The position numbers and the translations under genes were made by a program. The notes beneath the pieces are model-generated. The model worked only from the letters and a program-made list of their open reading frames with translations. It was not told the origin of the DNA and ran no database searches. This document shows positions 34,652 to 43,840 of a stretch of DNA of 64,000 nt, one piece after another. Origin of the DNA: Methylobacterium radiotolerans JCM 2831 (GTDB taxonomy: Bacteria; Pseudomonadota; Alphaproteobacteria; Rhizobiales; Beijerinckiaceae); the NCBI RefSeq assembly GCF_000019725.1, contig NC_010505.1:5688001-5752000 (forward strand), read 5' to 3'. Positions within the stretch are counted from its first letter, which is position 1, and every line of letters begins with the position of its first letter.

Positions 34652-35224
34652 TCAGCCGCGGTCGTCGGCACCCTCGCCGGCATCGGCCAGCGCCTGACCG
34701 ACCTCGAGGCCGAGGTCGTCGAGGTTGAACGCCTCGCGCTCGGTGACCGACTCACCGCGGGCCTGGCGCTCGGCCTCCTCGGGGCTGCGGGCGACGTTGA
34801 CGGTGATCTCGACCTCGACCTCGGGGTGCAGCACCACCGGGACCGTGTGCAGGCCGAGCGTCTTGATCGGCTGGTTCAGGGTGAACTGACCGCGATCCAC
34901 CGTGAAGCCCTCCTTCGAGACGACCTCGGCGAGGTCGCGGGTCGAGACCGAGCCGTAGAGCACGCCGGTCTCGCCCGACTGCCGGATCAGGATGAAGCTC
35001 TGGCCGTTCAGCTTCTCGGCGACGACCTCCGCGTCCTTCTTGCGGTCGAGGTTGCGGGCCTCGAGCTGGGCGCGCTGGGCCTCGAAGTGCTTCTTGTTGG
35101 CTTCCGTCGCGCGCAGCGCCTTGCCGCGGGCGAGCAGGAAGTTGCGGGCGAAGCCCGGGCGAACATTCACGGTCTCGCCCATCTGGCCGAGCTTGGCCAC
35201 GCGCTCGAGCAGGATCACTTCCAT
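34652..35224 (-). CDS. rplI: 50S ribosomal protein L9
   Basis: A 190-residue L9. The N-terminal domain [31 protein letters not shown] is the classic L9 signature, followed by the long connecting helix (residues 40-75) and a C-terminal rRNA-binding domain ending in [11 protein letters not shown]. It has an acidic tail of about 30 residues, [16 protein letters not shown], common in Hyphomicrobiales. The start is the ATG at 35224. It is last in the operon rpsF-rpsR-DUF2232-rplI. Confidence 0.97.
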   Translation of the reverse strand: MEVILLERVAKLGQMGETVNVRPGFARNFLLARGKALRATEANKKHFEAQRAQLEARNLDRKKDAEVVAEKLNGQSFILIRQSGETGVLYGSVSTRDLAEVVSKEGFTVDRGQFTLNQPIKTLGLHTVPVVLHPEVEVEITVNVARSPEEAERQARGESVTEREAFNLDDLGLEVGQALADAGEGADDRG

Positions 35225-35265
35225 GGTCTTTCTCCTTCAGGTGTTCGGCCACGCGGGCCGGGGTC

Positions 35266-36315
35266 TCACGGCGCCGGATCGCCCTTGGGACGTCGGCGGT
35301 CGAGGGCTGTGTCGGCGAGGCCGAACAGGGTGAGGGCGACCAGAGCGATGCCCTGGGTCACGAACAGGATCAGGTACATGCCGAACAGCATGAGCCCGCG
35401 CCCCGGCCGGCCGCGCGAGCGGTCGTGGAAAGCGGCGAGCCCCTGGAGCGCGAAGGCCGCGCTGAACGCGCCGAGGAGCGCGACCCCGAACACGCCGACG
35501 TAGCCGGGCGCGAAGCACATCGCGACGGCCGCCGCGACCGCCACGAGCGTGCTGCGCGGCATGGCGGTGGACGGGATGTCAGGCCAGGGCCGCGGCAGGC
35601 GTCCGGAGATCTTCACGATCCGGGCCGAGGCCCAGAGATAGAAGGCCAGGAGCAGCGCGAGGCCGTTGGCCGCGAAGGCGGGCACGACGCGGGCGAGGGC
35701 GTCCGCCACCTCGGCCCGCGTGACGTCCGCCGGATCGGCATCGGCCTGCGGAGCCGGATCGGACGCGGTCGCCCCGTCCCTGCCGGCCGCCTCGCTGCCG
35801 GTCGACGGCGCGTCGGCGCGCGGAGTCCCGGTGCGCGGGGGCTCGGCGGACGGGCGGGTGGCGGGCAGCCGCGTCTGGACCAGGGTCTGGGCGAGGCCGC
35901 GCAGCTGCGCGTCGAAGGTGGCGTGGTTCGGCGAGGACAGGACAGCGATGGCGATGAAGGCGAGGGCGGCCGTGGCGGCGATCCAGCCGAGCAGGCGGCC
36001 GGTCGGGTACCATTCGAGGCCCGCCCGCGTCTCGCGCCCGAGGAGCGTGAGGTAGGCGAGCCACCAGGCGGGCAGGGCGATGTAGGCCGCGAAGGCCAAT
36101 CCCATGAAGGGTGCGATCACCAGGACCAGCGCGAGGCTGCCGGCGGCGGCCGCGGCGAGCGCGGCCTTGTGGCTCCAGCCCAGGCCGACGATCAGGATCG
36201 GCAGCGGCGCCACGAGGTAGAGCAGGATTGCGAGCGGGGTCGCCTTCAGCAGCACCCCGAACAGGAGTGCGGAGACGAGGCCCGCGCCGATACCGATGCC
36301 GATGTGCTGTGCCAT
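35266..36315 (-). CDS. DUF2232 membrane protein
   Basis: A 349-residue membrane protein with about eight helices (for example ALLFGVLLKATPLAILLYL, SLALVLVIAPFMGLAFAAYIALPAWWLAYL). A polar, Pro/Ser/Asp-rich stretch at about 150-205 interrupts the helices. Proteins of this family (DUF2232) are found between rpsR and rplI in many alphaproteobacteria; their role is unknown. The start is the ATG at 36315. It is in the ribosomal operon, 41 bases upstream of rplI. Confidence 0.85.
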   Translation of the reverse strand: MAQHIGIGIGAGLVSALLFGVLLKATPLAILLYLVAPLPILIVGLGWSHKAALAAAAAGSLALVLVIAPFMGLAFAAYIALPAWWLAYLTLLGRETRAGLEWYPTGRLLGWIAATAALAFIAIAVLSSPNHATFDAQLRGLAQTLVQTRLPATRPSAEPPRTGTPRADAPSTGSEAAGRDGATASDPAPQADADPADVTRAEVADALARVVPAFAANGLALLLAFYLWASARIVKISGRLPRPWPDIPSTAMPRSTLVAVAAAVAMCFAPGYVGVFGVALLGAFSAAFALQGLAAFHDRSRGRPGRGLMLFGMYLILFVTQGIALVALTLFGLADTALDRRRPKGDPAP

Positions 36316-36443
36316 GAAGTCCGCTGTCCCGCTGCCGGTGCGGCAGGGTTAGAGGCGGCTACGCGCCCCAACGATCGGGCGGCGCGAGCCGCCCTCTGAG
36401 AGGGCCGGCCCGGGCAGATGCCGGGCCGGCGGGTTCCGATGGC

Positions 36444-36695
36444 CTACTTGATCACGTAGGGCAGCAGGCCGAGGAAGCGGGCGCGCTTGATCGCCTGGGC
36501 GAGCTCGCGCTGCTTCTTGGCCGAGACCGCGGTGATCCGCGACGGCACGATCTTGCCGCGCTCGGACACGTAGCGGGACAGGAGCTTGACGTCCTTGTAG
36601 TCGATCTTCGGCGCGTTCGCGCCGGAGAACGGGCAGGTCTTGCGACGACGGAAGAAGGGACGGCGTCCGCCGCCCGCACCAGCACCGAATGCCAT
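36444..36695 (-). CDS. rpsR: 30S ribosomal protein S18
   Basis: An 83-residue S18. The block [49 protein letters not shown] is the family signature and covers most of the protein. It binds S6 on the small subunit platform. The N-terminus is slightly Gly- and Arg-rich. The start is the ATG at 36695, only 3 bases after the rpsF stop, so the two are translated together. Confidence 0.97.
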   Translation of the reverse strand: MAFGAGAGGGRRPFFRRRKTCPFSGANAPKIDYKDVKLLSRYVSERGKIVPSRITAVSAKKQRELAQAIKRARFLGLLPYVIK

Positions 36696-36698
36696 GGG

Positions 36699-37163
36699 TT
36701 AACCCTCCCCGCCGAAGCTGCGCTCGCCGCGGTCACCGCGATCGCCGCGGTCACCCCGGTCGCCGCCGAAGCCGCCACCGCCACCGAAGCCCTCGTCATC
36801 GCGACGACGGCCGCGCTCGCGATCCTTGCGGTCATCGCGATCGCGCTTCTGCATCATGGCGGACGGCTCGGAATCGAGCTCCTCGACCCGGATGGTCATG
36901 AAGCGCAGCACGTCCTCGGAGATCTGCATCTGGCGCTCCATCTCGGCGATGGCGGCCGGCGGGGCGTCGATGTTGAGGAGCGCGAAATGCGCCTTGCGGT
37001 TCTTCTTGATCCGGTAGGCGAGGGACTTAACACCCCACATCTCGATCTTCTCGAGACGGCCACCGTTCTGCTCGATCACACCCTTGTAGGTGTCGATCAT
37101 CGTCTCGACCTGCTGGGACGTCACGTCCTGGCGGGCCAAGAGCACGTGCTCGTAGAGAGGCAT
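36699..37163 (-). CDS. rpsF: 30S ribosomal protein S6
   Basis: A 154-residue S6, first gene of the operon. The S6 domain (1-95) is clear: [20 protein letters not shown] and [20 protein letters not shown] 50-residue tail follows, with many Arg, Asp and Gly residues and four RGD repeats (encoded by 9-base repeats), ending SFGGEG. Long charged tails on S6 are frequent in alphaproteobacteria. The ATG at 37163 is the family start; the frame is open upstream to 37430 but is not family-like. Confidence 0.96.
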   Translation of the reverse strand: MPLYEHVLLARQDVTSQQVETMIDTYKGVIEQNGGRLEKIEMWGVKSLAYRIKKNRKAHFALLNIDAPPAAIAEMERQMQISEDVLRFMTIRVEELDSEPSAMMQKRDRDDRKDRERGRRRDDEGFGGGGGFGGDRGDRGDRGDRGERSFGGEG

Positions 37164-37729
37164 CGTCGGGCCTTTCATCGTCAAAAGGAGCCCGGCCGCC
37201 GGAGGGCAGCTGATTCGGGCCGGTTCATCTCGCGCTACGCTCGGCGCCAAGCCCTTCGAGCCGATTTTCAGGCCCGAGCGGTTGATCGAAGGCGGAGACA
37301 CCGGACGACGGGTTCTGGGAGAGCCCTGTGCCGCGAGCGGCACCGTCCGTTCAGCCCCCGGCCGGAGCGAACGCGAGGGGCGGCGCATAGTCGGTTTTTG
37401 CGGGCGTGGCAAGGTCGTCTTGCCCATCACGGAGCCGGATGCGGCTCTGCGCGGCCTCGCCCATGTCCGGCGCCGACCAGGACCGCATCCTCGGCGCCCG
37501 GCCGTTCCGTGTCAGGCGCTTCGCCCGACGGTGCGCCGTCATTCCGGATGCCGATCCGGAACCCCTGTCGGTGCGATGCCTCGCGGCGGCGTGTCGGGCG
37601 CCCCGGCGCCGCTGCGCGGCCCCGTCCGGACCCGCCGCGGCTTGCCGCTCGGGCGGTTCGATGACACAAGCGCGGCGCGGCTGGGGATCCCCGGCCGCGC
37701 TGGTTTTTCGGTAATCCTCCAGATCCGCG
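37164..37729. other. Divergent region between the ribosomal and hopanoid operons
   Basis: This 566-base stretch has no gene I can support. It should hold promoters for rpsF (leftward) and hpnA (rightward), and possibly the S6-S18 leader. Visible structures are a palindrome at 37328-37343 (GTGCCGC-GA-GCGGCAC), and small hairpins at 37516-37525 and 37527-37540. Open frames here are Arg/Pro-rich shadows. Confidence 0.5.
37328..37343. promoter_or_regulatory. 16-bp palindrome in the rpsF-hpnA region
   Basis: Seven-base arms GTGCCGC and GCGGCAC are perfectly complementary around GA. It is 165 bases from the rpsF start and about 390 bases from hpnA, in a region with no gene. It may be an operator or leader hairpin. 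Confidence 0.3.
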
Positions 37730-38758
37730 ATGGCAGAGGCCCCATCTTACGGCCCCTCCGAGGTCGGTCCCGTGCTGATCACCGGCGCGAGCGGTTTCCT
37801 CGGCTCAGCCCTGGTCGACGTGTTCCGCCGGGCCGGCTTCCCGGTGCGCATCCTCGTGCGCGCCTCGAGCCCTCGCCGAAACCTCACCTGGACCGACGTG
37901 GAGATCGCCGAGGGCGACATGCGCGACCCGGCCGCCGTGGCGGCGGCGATGCGCGGCCAGCGCTACCTCATCCATGCCGCGGCCGATTACCGGCTCTGGG
38001 CGCCGGACATGGAGGAGATCGTCCGGACCAACCGCGACGGCACGCGCCTGATGATGCGTGCCGCCCTCGAGGCCGGGGTGGAGCGGGTCGTCTACACGTC
38101 GAGCGTTGCGACGATCAGACCGCCGGCCGACGGCGTCACGCCCTCCGACGAGACCATGCCGCTGACGCCCGAGACCGCGATCGGCGCCTACAAGCGCAGC
38201 AAGGTCGTGGCCGAGCGCGTGGTCGAGGAGATGGTCGCCCGGGACGGCCTGCCGGCGGTGATCGTCAACCCGTCGACGCCGATCGGTCCCCGCGACGTCA
38301 AGCCGACGCCGACCGGGCGGATCATCCAGGAGGCGGCGCTCGGCAAGATGCCGGCCTTCGTCGACACCGGCCTCAACCTCGCTCACGTGGACGACGTGGC
38401 CCAGGGGCATCTGCTGGCGCTGCGCAGGGGGCGGATCGGCGAGCGCTACATCCTCGGCGGCGAGGACGTGTTCCTCTCGCAGATGCTCGCCGACATCGCC
38501 GGCATGGTCGGCCGCAAGCCGCCGACCGTGAACCTGCCCCGGGCCGCCGTGTACCCGGTGGCGTTCTTCGCGCAGCTCGCCGCCCGGGTCACCGGCAGGC
38601 AGCCCTTCGCGACGATCGACGGGATCCGCATGTCGCGCTACCGGATGTTCTTCTCGGACCGGAAGGCGCGCGCCGAGCTCGGCTACACGGCCCGGCCCTA
38701 CCGCGAGGGTCTGTCCGACGCGATCACGTGGTTCCGGGAGGCGGGCTACCTCGCATGA
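37730..38758 (+). CDS. hpnA: Hopanoid-associated sugar epimerase HpnA
   Basis: A 342-residue NAD(P)-binding epimerase/dehydratase-type SDR, coded first in the hopanoid operon. The Rossmann motif is LITGASGFLGSALV, and the active site is YTSSVATI with YKRSK (Tyr-x3-Lys). The extended-SDR body has NPSTPIGPRDVKPTPTGRII, a typical HpnA block. Its exact reaction is unsettled; a role in hopanoid head-group sugar formation is proposed. The ATG at 37730 follows a weak site. Its stop overlaps hpnC in ATGA. Confidence 0.93.
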   Translation: MAEAPSYGPSEVGPVLITGASGFLGSALVDVFRRAGFPVRILVRASSPRRNLTWTDVEIAEGDMRDPAAVAAAMRGQRYLIHAAADYRLWAPDMEEIVRTNRDGTRLMMRAALEAGVERVVYTSSVATIRPPADGVTPSDETMPLTPETAIGAYKRSKVVAERVVEEMVARDGLPAVIVNPSTPIGPRDVKPTPTGRIIQEAALGKMPAFVDTGLNLAHVDDVAQGHLLALRRGRIGERYILGGEDVFLSQMLADIAGMVGRKPPTVNLPRAAVYPVAFFAQLAARVTGRQPFATIDGIRMSRYRMFFSDRKARAELGYTARPYREGLSDAITWFREAGYLA

Positions 38759-39651
38759 GCACCCTCGATTCCGCCACCGCGACGCGCTCCGGCAAGGGCC
38801 ACCGGGACGAGAATTTCCCCGTCGCCTCGCACCTGATCCATCCCCGCCACCGGGGCGCGATCCTGGCCTTCTACAACTTCGTCCGCGCCGGCGACGACGT
38901 GGCCGATCACGCCGCCCTGTCGCCCGAGCGCAAGCTAGAGCTGCTCGATCGCCTCGCCGACGCGCTCACGGGCGCCGGGCCGTCCGATCCCGAGGCCGAG
39001 CCGCTGAAGCGCGAGCTCGCGGCCCGCGGCCTGCCGCCCCGGCACGCGCTCGAGCTCCTCGACGCGTTCCGCATGGACGCGCGCAAGAACCGCTACGCCG
39101 ACTGGGACGAGCTGATCCATTACTGCCGCTACTCGGCCATGCCGGTGGGGCGGTTCGTGCTCGACGTCCACGGCGAGGATCCGGCCCGGGTCTACCGAGC
39201 CTCCGACGCCATCTGCGCGGCGCTGCAGGTCATCAATCATCTCCAGGATTGCGGCAAGGACTTCGCCGCACTCGACCGGGTCTACCTCCCGCAGGATTGC
39301 CTGGACCGTCACGGCGCCACCGTGGCGATGCTCGGCGAGGCCAAGGCGCCGCCGCAGCTCCGGGCCGCGATCCGCGAGCTCGCGCAGCGATGCCTCGAGC
39401 TCCTCGACGAGGGCGCGGTCCTGCCGGACCTGATCGACGATCTGCGCCTGTCACTGGAGATCGCCGCCATCCACCGGCTCGCCGTCGTGCTGAGCCGGGG
39501 CCTGCTGGAGCGCGACCCGCTCTCCGAGAAAGTTCATCACGGCAAGGCCGCCTTCGCGCTGACGGCGCTGGGCGGCATCGCCGCCACCCTGGCGCGCCGG
39601 CCCTTCCGCGGCCGGACCGTCCGGGCCGCGGCTCAGGGAATCCGCTCGTGA
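38755..39651 (+). CDS. hpnC: Hydroxysqualene synthase HpnC
   Basis: A 298-residue squalene/phytoene-synthase-fold enzyme. With HpnD and HpnE it makes squalene: HpnC turns presqualene diphosphate into hydroxysqualene. The first Asp-rich motif is DDVAD at 47-51 and the second is HLQDCGKDF. The N-terminal ENFPVASHLIHPRHR is typical of HpnC. The ATG at 38755 overlaps the hpnA stop. It is coupled to hpnD by GTGA. Length is normal. Confidence 0.94.
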   Translation: MSTLDSATATRSGKGHRDENFPVASHLIHPRHRGAILAFYNFVRAGDDVADHAALSPERKLELLDRLADALTGAGPSDPEAEPLKRELAARGLPPRHALELLDAFRMDARKNRYADWDELIHYCRYSAMPVGRFVLDVHGEDPARVYRASDAICAALQVINHLQDCGKDFAALDRVYLPQDCLDRHGATVAMLGEAKAPPQLRAAIRELAQRCLELLDEGAVLPDLIDDLRLSLEIAAIHRLAVVLSRGLLERDPLSEKVHHGKAAFALTALGGIAATLARRPFRGRTVRAAAQGIRS

Positions 39652-40499
39652 CCGCCACCGCCACGCCCGCCCAGGACCCGGAGAGCGCCGCCCCGGCGCT
39701 GCCCGCCGCCGGCTCCTCCTTCTACACGGCGATGCGCCTGCTGCCGAAGGAGCGGCGGGAGGCGATGTACGCCGTCTACGCCTTCTGCCGCGCCGTCGAC
39801 GACGTCGCCGACGACGGCGGCACCCGCGCCGTCCGGCAGGTCGAGCTCGACCGCTGGCGGGCCGACATCGACGCCCTCTACGCCGGCCGGCCGGCCGCGC
39901 GCGTGCGCGACCTCGTGGAGCCCGTGCGCCGCTTCGGCCTGAAGCGCGAGGATTTCCAGGCGGTCATCGACGGCATGGCGATGGACGCCGTCGAGGACAT
40001 CGTCGCCCCCGACGCCGAGACCCTCGACCTCTACTGCGACCGGGTCGCGAGCGCGGTCGGCCGGCTGTCGGTGCGGATCTTCGGCATGCCGGAGGCGGAC
40101 GGCATCCGGCTGGCGTGGCATCAGGGCCGCGCGCTCCAGCTCACCAACATCCTGCGCGACATCGACGAGGATGCCGAGCGCGGCCGCCTCTACCTGCCCC
40201 GGGAGAAGCTCCGGGCGATCGGCCTCACCGACCCGACGCCGGTCCAGGCGATCAGCCATCCCCGCATCGGCGAGGTCTGCGTCTCCCTCGCCCGCGAGGC
40301 CGAGGACCATTATCAGGCGACCTGGGAGATCATCCGGCGCAGCCCCCGCAAGGCGACCAAGGCCGCCCGGCTGATGGCCGCCGCCTATCACCTCTACCTC
40401 AAGGCGGTCCTCGCGCGCGGCTGGGCGATGCCCCGCGCCCGGGTGAAGCCCGGCAAGCTCGCGCTGCTGGGCGTCGTCCTCCGCCACGGCCTGATCTGA
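39648..40499 (+). CDS. hpnD: Presqualene diphosphate synthase HpnD
   Basis: A 283-residue enzyme that joins two farnesyl diphosphates to presqualene diphosphate, the first committed step to squalene in bacteria that lack the classical squalene synthase. Motifs are AVDDVADD at 50-56 and NILRDIDEDAERGRLYLP. It starts at a GTG at 39648, inside the hpnC stop. The stop overlaps hpnE in TGATG. Length is normal. Confidence 0.95.
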   Translation: MTATATPAQDPESAAPALPAAGSSFYTAMRLLPKERREAMYAVYAFCRAVDDVADDGGTRAVRQVELDRWRADIDALYAGRPAARVRDLVEPVRRFGLKREDFQAVIDGMAMDAVEDIVAPDAETLDLYCDRVASAVGRLSVRIFGMPEADGIRLAWHQGRALQLTNILRDIDEDAERGRLYLPREKLRAIGLTDPTPVQAISHPRIGEVCVSLAREAEDHYQATWEIIRRSPRKATKAARLMAAAYHLYLKAVLARGWAMPRARVKPGKLALLGVVLRHGLI

Positions 40500-41800
40500 T
40501 GGGCACCGTCCACGTCGTCGGCGCCGGCCTCGCCGGCCTCTCCGCGGCCGTCGCGCTCGCCGAAACCGGCGCCCGGGTCGTCCTGCACGAGGCCGCCAAG
40601 CAGGCCGGCGGCCGGTGCCGCTCGTACTACGACCCGGCCCTCGGCCTGACCATCGACAACGGCAACCACCTGCTCTTGTCCGGCAACGCCGATTCCCTCG
40701 GCTTCCTCCGGACCGTCGGCGCGCCGGCCGACGCCCTGGTCGGCCCGGATGTGGCCGAATTCGACTTCGCCGACCTGCAGACCGGCGAGCGCTGGCGGCT
40801 GCGGCCCAACGCGGGGCGGCTGCCCTGGTGGGTGATGAGTCCCGCCCGCCGCGTCCCCGGGACGCGGGCGCGGGACTACCTCGCGCCCCTCGGGATCCTG
40901 CGCGCGGCCTCCGGCAAGGCGGAGGGCGCGGGCGGAACCATCGGCGCGCACATGGCCTGCGAGGGCACGCTCTACCGGCGCCTCTGGCACCCGGTGCTGC
41001 TCGCGGCCCTCAACACCGAGCCCCGCGACAGCGATGTCGGGCTGGCTGCGCGGATCCTGCGCGAGACCCTGGGCGCGGGCGGCAAGGCCTGCCGTCCCCT
41101 CGTCGCGGTCGAGGGCCTGTCCTACGCCTTCGTCGATCCGGCGATCCGCTACCTCACGGCGCGCGGCTGCGAGATCCGCCTCGGCCGGCGCCTGCGCGGC
41201 CTGGAAAGCGCGGAGGGCCGCGTCGGGCAACTCGTGTTCTCGGACGGCCCCGAGAGCCTCGGCCCGGAGGACGGCGTCGTGCTGGCGCTGCCGCCGTGGG
41301 TGGCCCGGGAGGTGTTGCCCGGTCTCCTCGCCCCGACGGAATTCCGCTCTATCGTGAACGCGCATTTCGCGCTGGCGCCGAAGCCCGGCAGCCCCCTCGT
41401 CCTCGGCGTCGTCAACAGCCTGACAGAGTGGCTTTTCGCCTATCCGGACCGGTATTCGGTCACGATCAGCGGTGCAGACCGGCTCCTCGACGTGCCTCGC
41501 GAAGACCTCGCGCGGCAGATCTGGGCCGAGATCGCGCAGCTGTACAACCTTGCACCGGACCTGCCCAGCTGGCAGATCGTAAAGGAGAAGCGTGCGACCT
41601 TCGCGGCGACGCCGGCGGAGGCCGCGCGGCGCCCGAAGGCCGAAACCGCCTACGACAATCTCGTCCTGGCAGGCGATTGGACCGCCACCGGCCTGCCGTC
41701 GACGATCGAGGGAGCGATCCGCTCGGGCCAGACGGCCGCACGTTCCTTGCGTGCGGGATCTGTCGTGCGCGCTGGAACCCAGGTGCGCGGCGCAGCTTGA
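40499..41800 (+). CDS. hpnE: Hydroxysqualene dehydroxylase HpnE
   Basis: A 433-residue FAD-dependent enzyme that reduces hydroxysqualene to squalene. The N-terminal dinucleotide motif is VVGAGLAGLSAAVAL, and the second FAD motif is LVLAGDWTATGLPSTIEGAIRSG near the C-terminus. It resembles carotenoid and phytoene desaturases. The ATG at 40499 lies inside the hpnD stop (TGATG). The gene ends 3 bases before shc. Confidence 0.95.
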   Translation: MGTVHVVGAGLAGLSAAVALAETGARVVLHEAAKQAGGRCRSYYDPALGLTIDNGNHLLLSGNADSLGFLRTVGAPADALVGPDVAEFDFADLQTGERWRLRPNAGRLPWWVMSPARRVPGTRARDYLAPLGILRAASGKAEGAGGTIGAHMACEGTLYRRLWHPVLLAALNTEPRDSDVGLAARILRETLGAGGKACRPLVAVEGLSYAFVDPAIRYLTARGCEIRLGRRLRGLESAEGRVGQLVFSDGPESLGPEDGVVLALPPWVAREVLPGLLAPTEFRSIVNAHFALAPKPGSPLVLGVVNSLTEWLFAYPDRYSVTISGADRLLDVPREDLARQIWAEIAQLYNLAPDLPSWQIVKEKRATFAATPAEAARRPKAETAYDNLVLAGDWTATGLPSTIEGAIRSGQTAARSLRAGSVVRAGTQVRGAA

Positions 41801-41803
41801 GGC

Positions 41804-43840
41804 ATGGCGTCCGCCGCGAGGCGGTCGTTCGAGGCGAGGACTATGAGAGAGGCCGTAAGCAAAGTCGAGGCGCTGCAGCGCTCCAAGACTCAGGGGATCT
41901 CGCTCGAGGACGTCGAGCGCGGCGTGGCGCAGGCGACGCGCGCGCTGACCGCCCTGGCGCACGACGACGGGCACATCTGCTTCGAGCTCGAGGCGGATGC
42001 CACGATCCCGTCCGAGTACATCCTGTTCCACCATTTCCGCGGCACGCAGGTCCCCGGCGACCTCGAGGCCAAGATCGGCAACTACCTCCGCCGCACCCAG
42101 GGGCGGCACGGCGGATGGGCCCTCGTCCACGAGGGGCCGTTCGACATGAGCTGCACGGTCAAGGCGTACTTCGCCCTCAAGATGATCGGCGACGATATCG
42201 AGGCGCCGCACATGCGCCGGGCGCGCGAGGGCATCCTGTCCCGCGGCGGCGCGGCCAACGCCAACGTGTTCACCCGCTTCATGCTGGCGCTCTACGGCGA
42301 GGTGCCGTGGCGCGCCGTGCCGGTGATGCCCGTCGAGGTGATGTTCCTGCCGAAGTGGTTCCCGTTCCACCTCGACAAGATCAGCTACTGGGCCCGCACC
42401 ACCGTGGTGCCGCTGTTCGTGCTCCAGGCGACCAAGCCCCGGGCGCGCAACCCGCGCGGCATCAGCGTGCAGGAGCTGTTCGTCACGCCGCCGGAGAGCG
42501 TCCGCTCCTGGCCGGGCTCCCCCCACGCCACGTGGCCGTGGACGCCGATCTTCGGCTTCATCGACCGGGTGCTGCAGCGGGTCGAGAATCACCTGCCGCG
42601 CAAGAGCCGGCAGCGCGCCATGGAGATGGCCCGCGCCTGGGTGAGCGAGCGCCTCAACGGCGAGGACGGCCTGGGCGCTATCTTCCCCGCGATGGTCAAC
42701 TCGGTGCTGATGTACGAGGTGATGGGCTACCGGCCCGATCACCCGCAGGTGCGCGTCGCCTGCGACGCGATCGAGAAGCTCGTGGTCGAGAAGGCCGACG
42801 AGGCCTACGTCCAGCCCTGCGTCTCGCCGGTCTGGGACACGGCGCTCGCGAGCCACGCGCTGCTCGAGGCGGGCGGCCCCGAGGCCGAGGCCCAGGCCCG
42901 CGCCGGTCTGGACTGGCTGAAGCCCCGCCAGGTGCTCGACATCGTCGGTGACTGGGCGGCGCGCAAGCCGAAGGTCCGGCCGGGCGGCTGGGCGTTCCAG
43001 TACGCCAACGCGCACTATCCCGACCTCGACGACACCGCCGTGGTGGTGATGGCGATGGACCGGGCCATGCACCAGCACGGCCTCGTCGCCGGCATGCCGG
43101 ACTACAAGGCCTCGATCGCCCGCGCCCGCGAGTGGGTCGAGGGGCTGCAGTCGGAGGACGGTGGCTGGGCGGCGTTCGACGCCGACAACAACCACATGTA
43201 CCTCAACCACATCCCGTTCTCGGATCACGGCGCGCTGCTCGATCCGCCGACCGCGGACGTGACCGCCCGCGTGGTCGGGATGCTGTCCCAGCTCGGCGAG
43301 ACCCGGGAGACCTCCCGCGCCCTCGACCGCGGCGTGAACTACCTCCTGAACGACCAGGAGGAGGACGGCTCGTGGTACGGCCGCTGGGGCATGAACTTCA
43401 TCTACGGCACGTGGTCGGTGCTCTGCGCCCTCAACGCCGCCGGGGTGGACCCGGCCGATCCGCGCATCCAGAAGGCCGTGTCCTGGCTGATCCGGATCCA
43501 GAACCCGGATGGCGGCTGGGGCGAGGACGCCTCCTCGTACAAGATCGACCCGGCCTTCGAGCCCGGCTCGTCCACCGCTTCGCAGACCGCCTGGGCGCTG
43601 CTCGCCCTAATGGCGGCCGGCGCGGTCGATGACCCGGCCGTGACCCGGGGCATCAACTTCCTGACCCGCACGCAGGGCGCGGACGGATTCTGGAAGGAGG
43701 AGCGCTACACCGCCACGGGCTTCCCGCGGGTGTTCTACCTGCGGTACCATGGCTACCCGAAGTTCTTCCCGCTCTGGGCGATGGCGCGCTTCCGCAACCT
43801 CAAGCGTGGCAACAGCCGGCGCGTCCAGTTCGGCATGTGA
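41804..43840 (+). CDS. shc: Squalene-hopene cyclase
   Basis: A 678-residue monotopic membrane cyclase that turns squalene into hopene and diplopterol. The catalytic DxDD appears as DLDD at 407-410 (PDLDDTAVVV), and several QW repeats are visible, such as RTQGRHGGWALV, LQSEDGGWAAFD and RIQNPDGGWGED. N-terminal and C-terminal alpha-barrels are complete. The start is the ATG at 41804 or the in-frame ATG at 41843. It is the central gene of the operon (also named hpnF) and overlaps hpnG by GTGA. Confidence 0.97.
   Translation: MASAARRSFEARTMREAVSKVEALQRSKTQGISLEDVERGVAQATRALTALAHDDGHICFELEADATIPSEYILFHHFRGTQVPGDLEAKIGNYLRRTQGRHGGWALVHEGPFDMSCTVKAYFALKMIGDDIEAPHMRRAREGILSRGGAANANVFTRFMLALYGEVPWRAVPVMPVEVMFLPKWFPFHLDKISYWARTTVVPLFVLQATKPRARNPRGISVQELFVTPPESVRSWPGSPHATWPWTPIFGFIDRVLQRVENHLPRKSRQRAMEMARAWVSERLNGEDGLGAIFPAMVNSVLMYEVMGYRPDHPQVRVACDAIEKLVVEKADEAYVQPCVSPVWDTALASHALLEAGGPEAEAQARAGLDWLKPRQVLDIVGDWAARKPKVRPGGWAFQYANAHYPDLDDTAVVVMAMDRAMHQHGLVAGMPDYKASIARAREWVEGLQSEDGGWAAFDADNNHMYLNHIPFSDHGALLDPPTADVTARVVGMLSQLGETRETSRALDRGVNYLLNDQEEDGSWYGRWGMNFIYGTWSVLCALNAAGVDPADPRIQKAVSWLIRIQNPDGGWGEDASSYKIDPAFEPGSSTASQTAWALLALMAAGAVDDPAVTRGINFLTRTQGADGFWKEERYTATGFPRVFYLRYHGYPKFFPLWAMARFRNLKRGNSRRVQFGM

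Noticed and set aside
34600..34660. Second tRNA suggested by a TTCGA-like loop near 34645
   Set aside because: The flanking five-base stems do not pair and no anticodon arm can be drawn.
37406..37714. Small plus-strand gene in the rpsF-hpnA region
   Set aside because: The frame is Arg/Ala/Ser/Pro-rich, lacks a ribosome-binding site and has no recognisable domain.
40394..43228. Open frame of about 940 codons on the minus strand opposite hpnE and shc
   Set aside because: Antisense shadow. The plus-strand genes are unmistakable and overlap in an operon.
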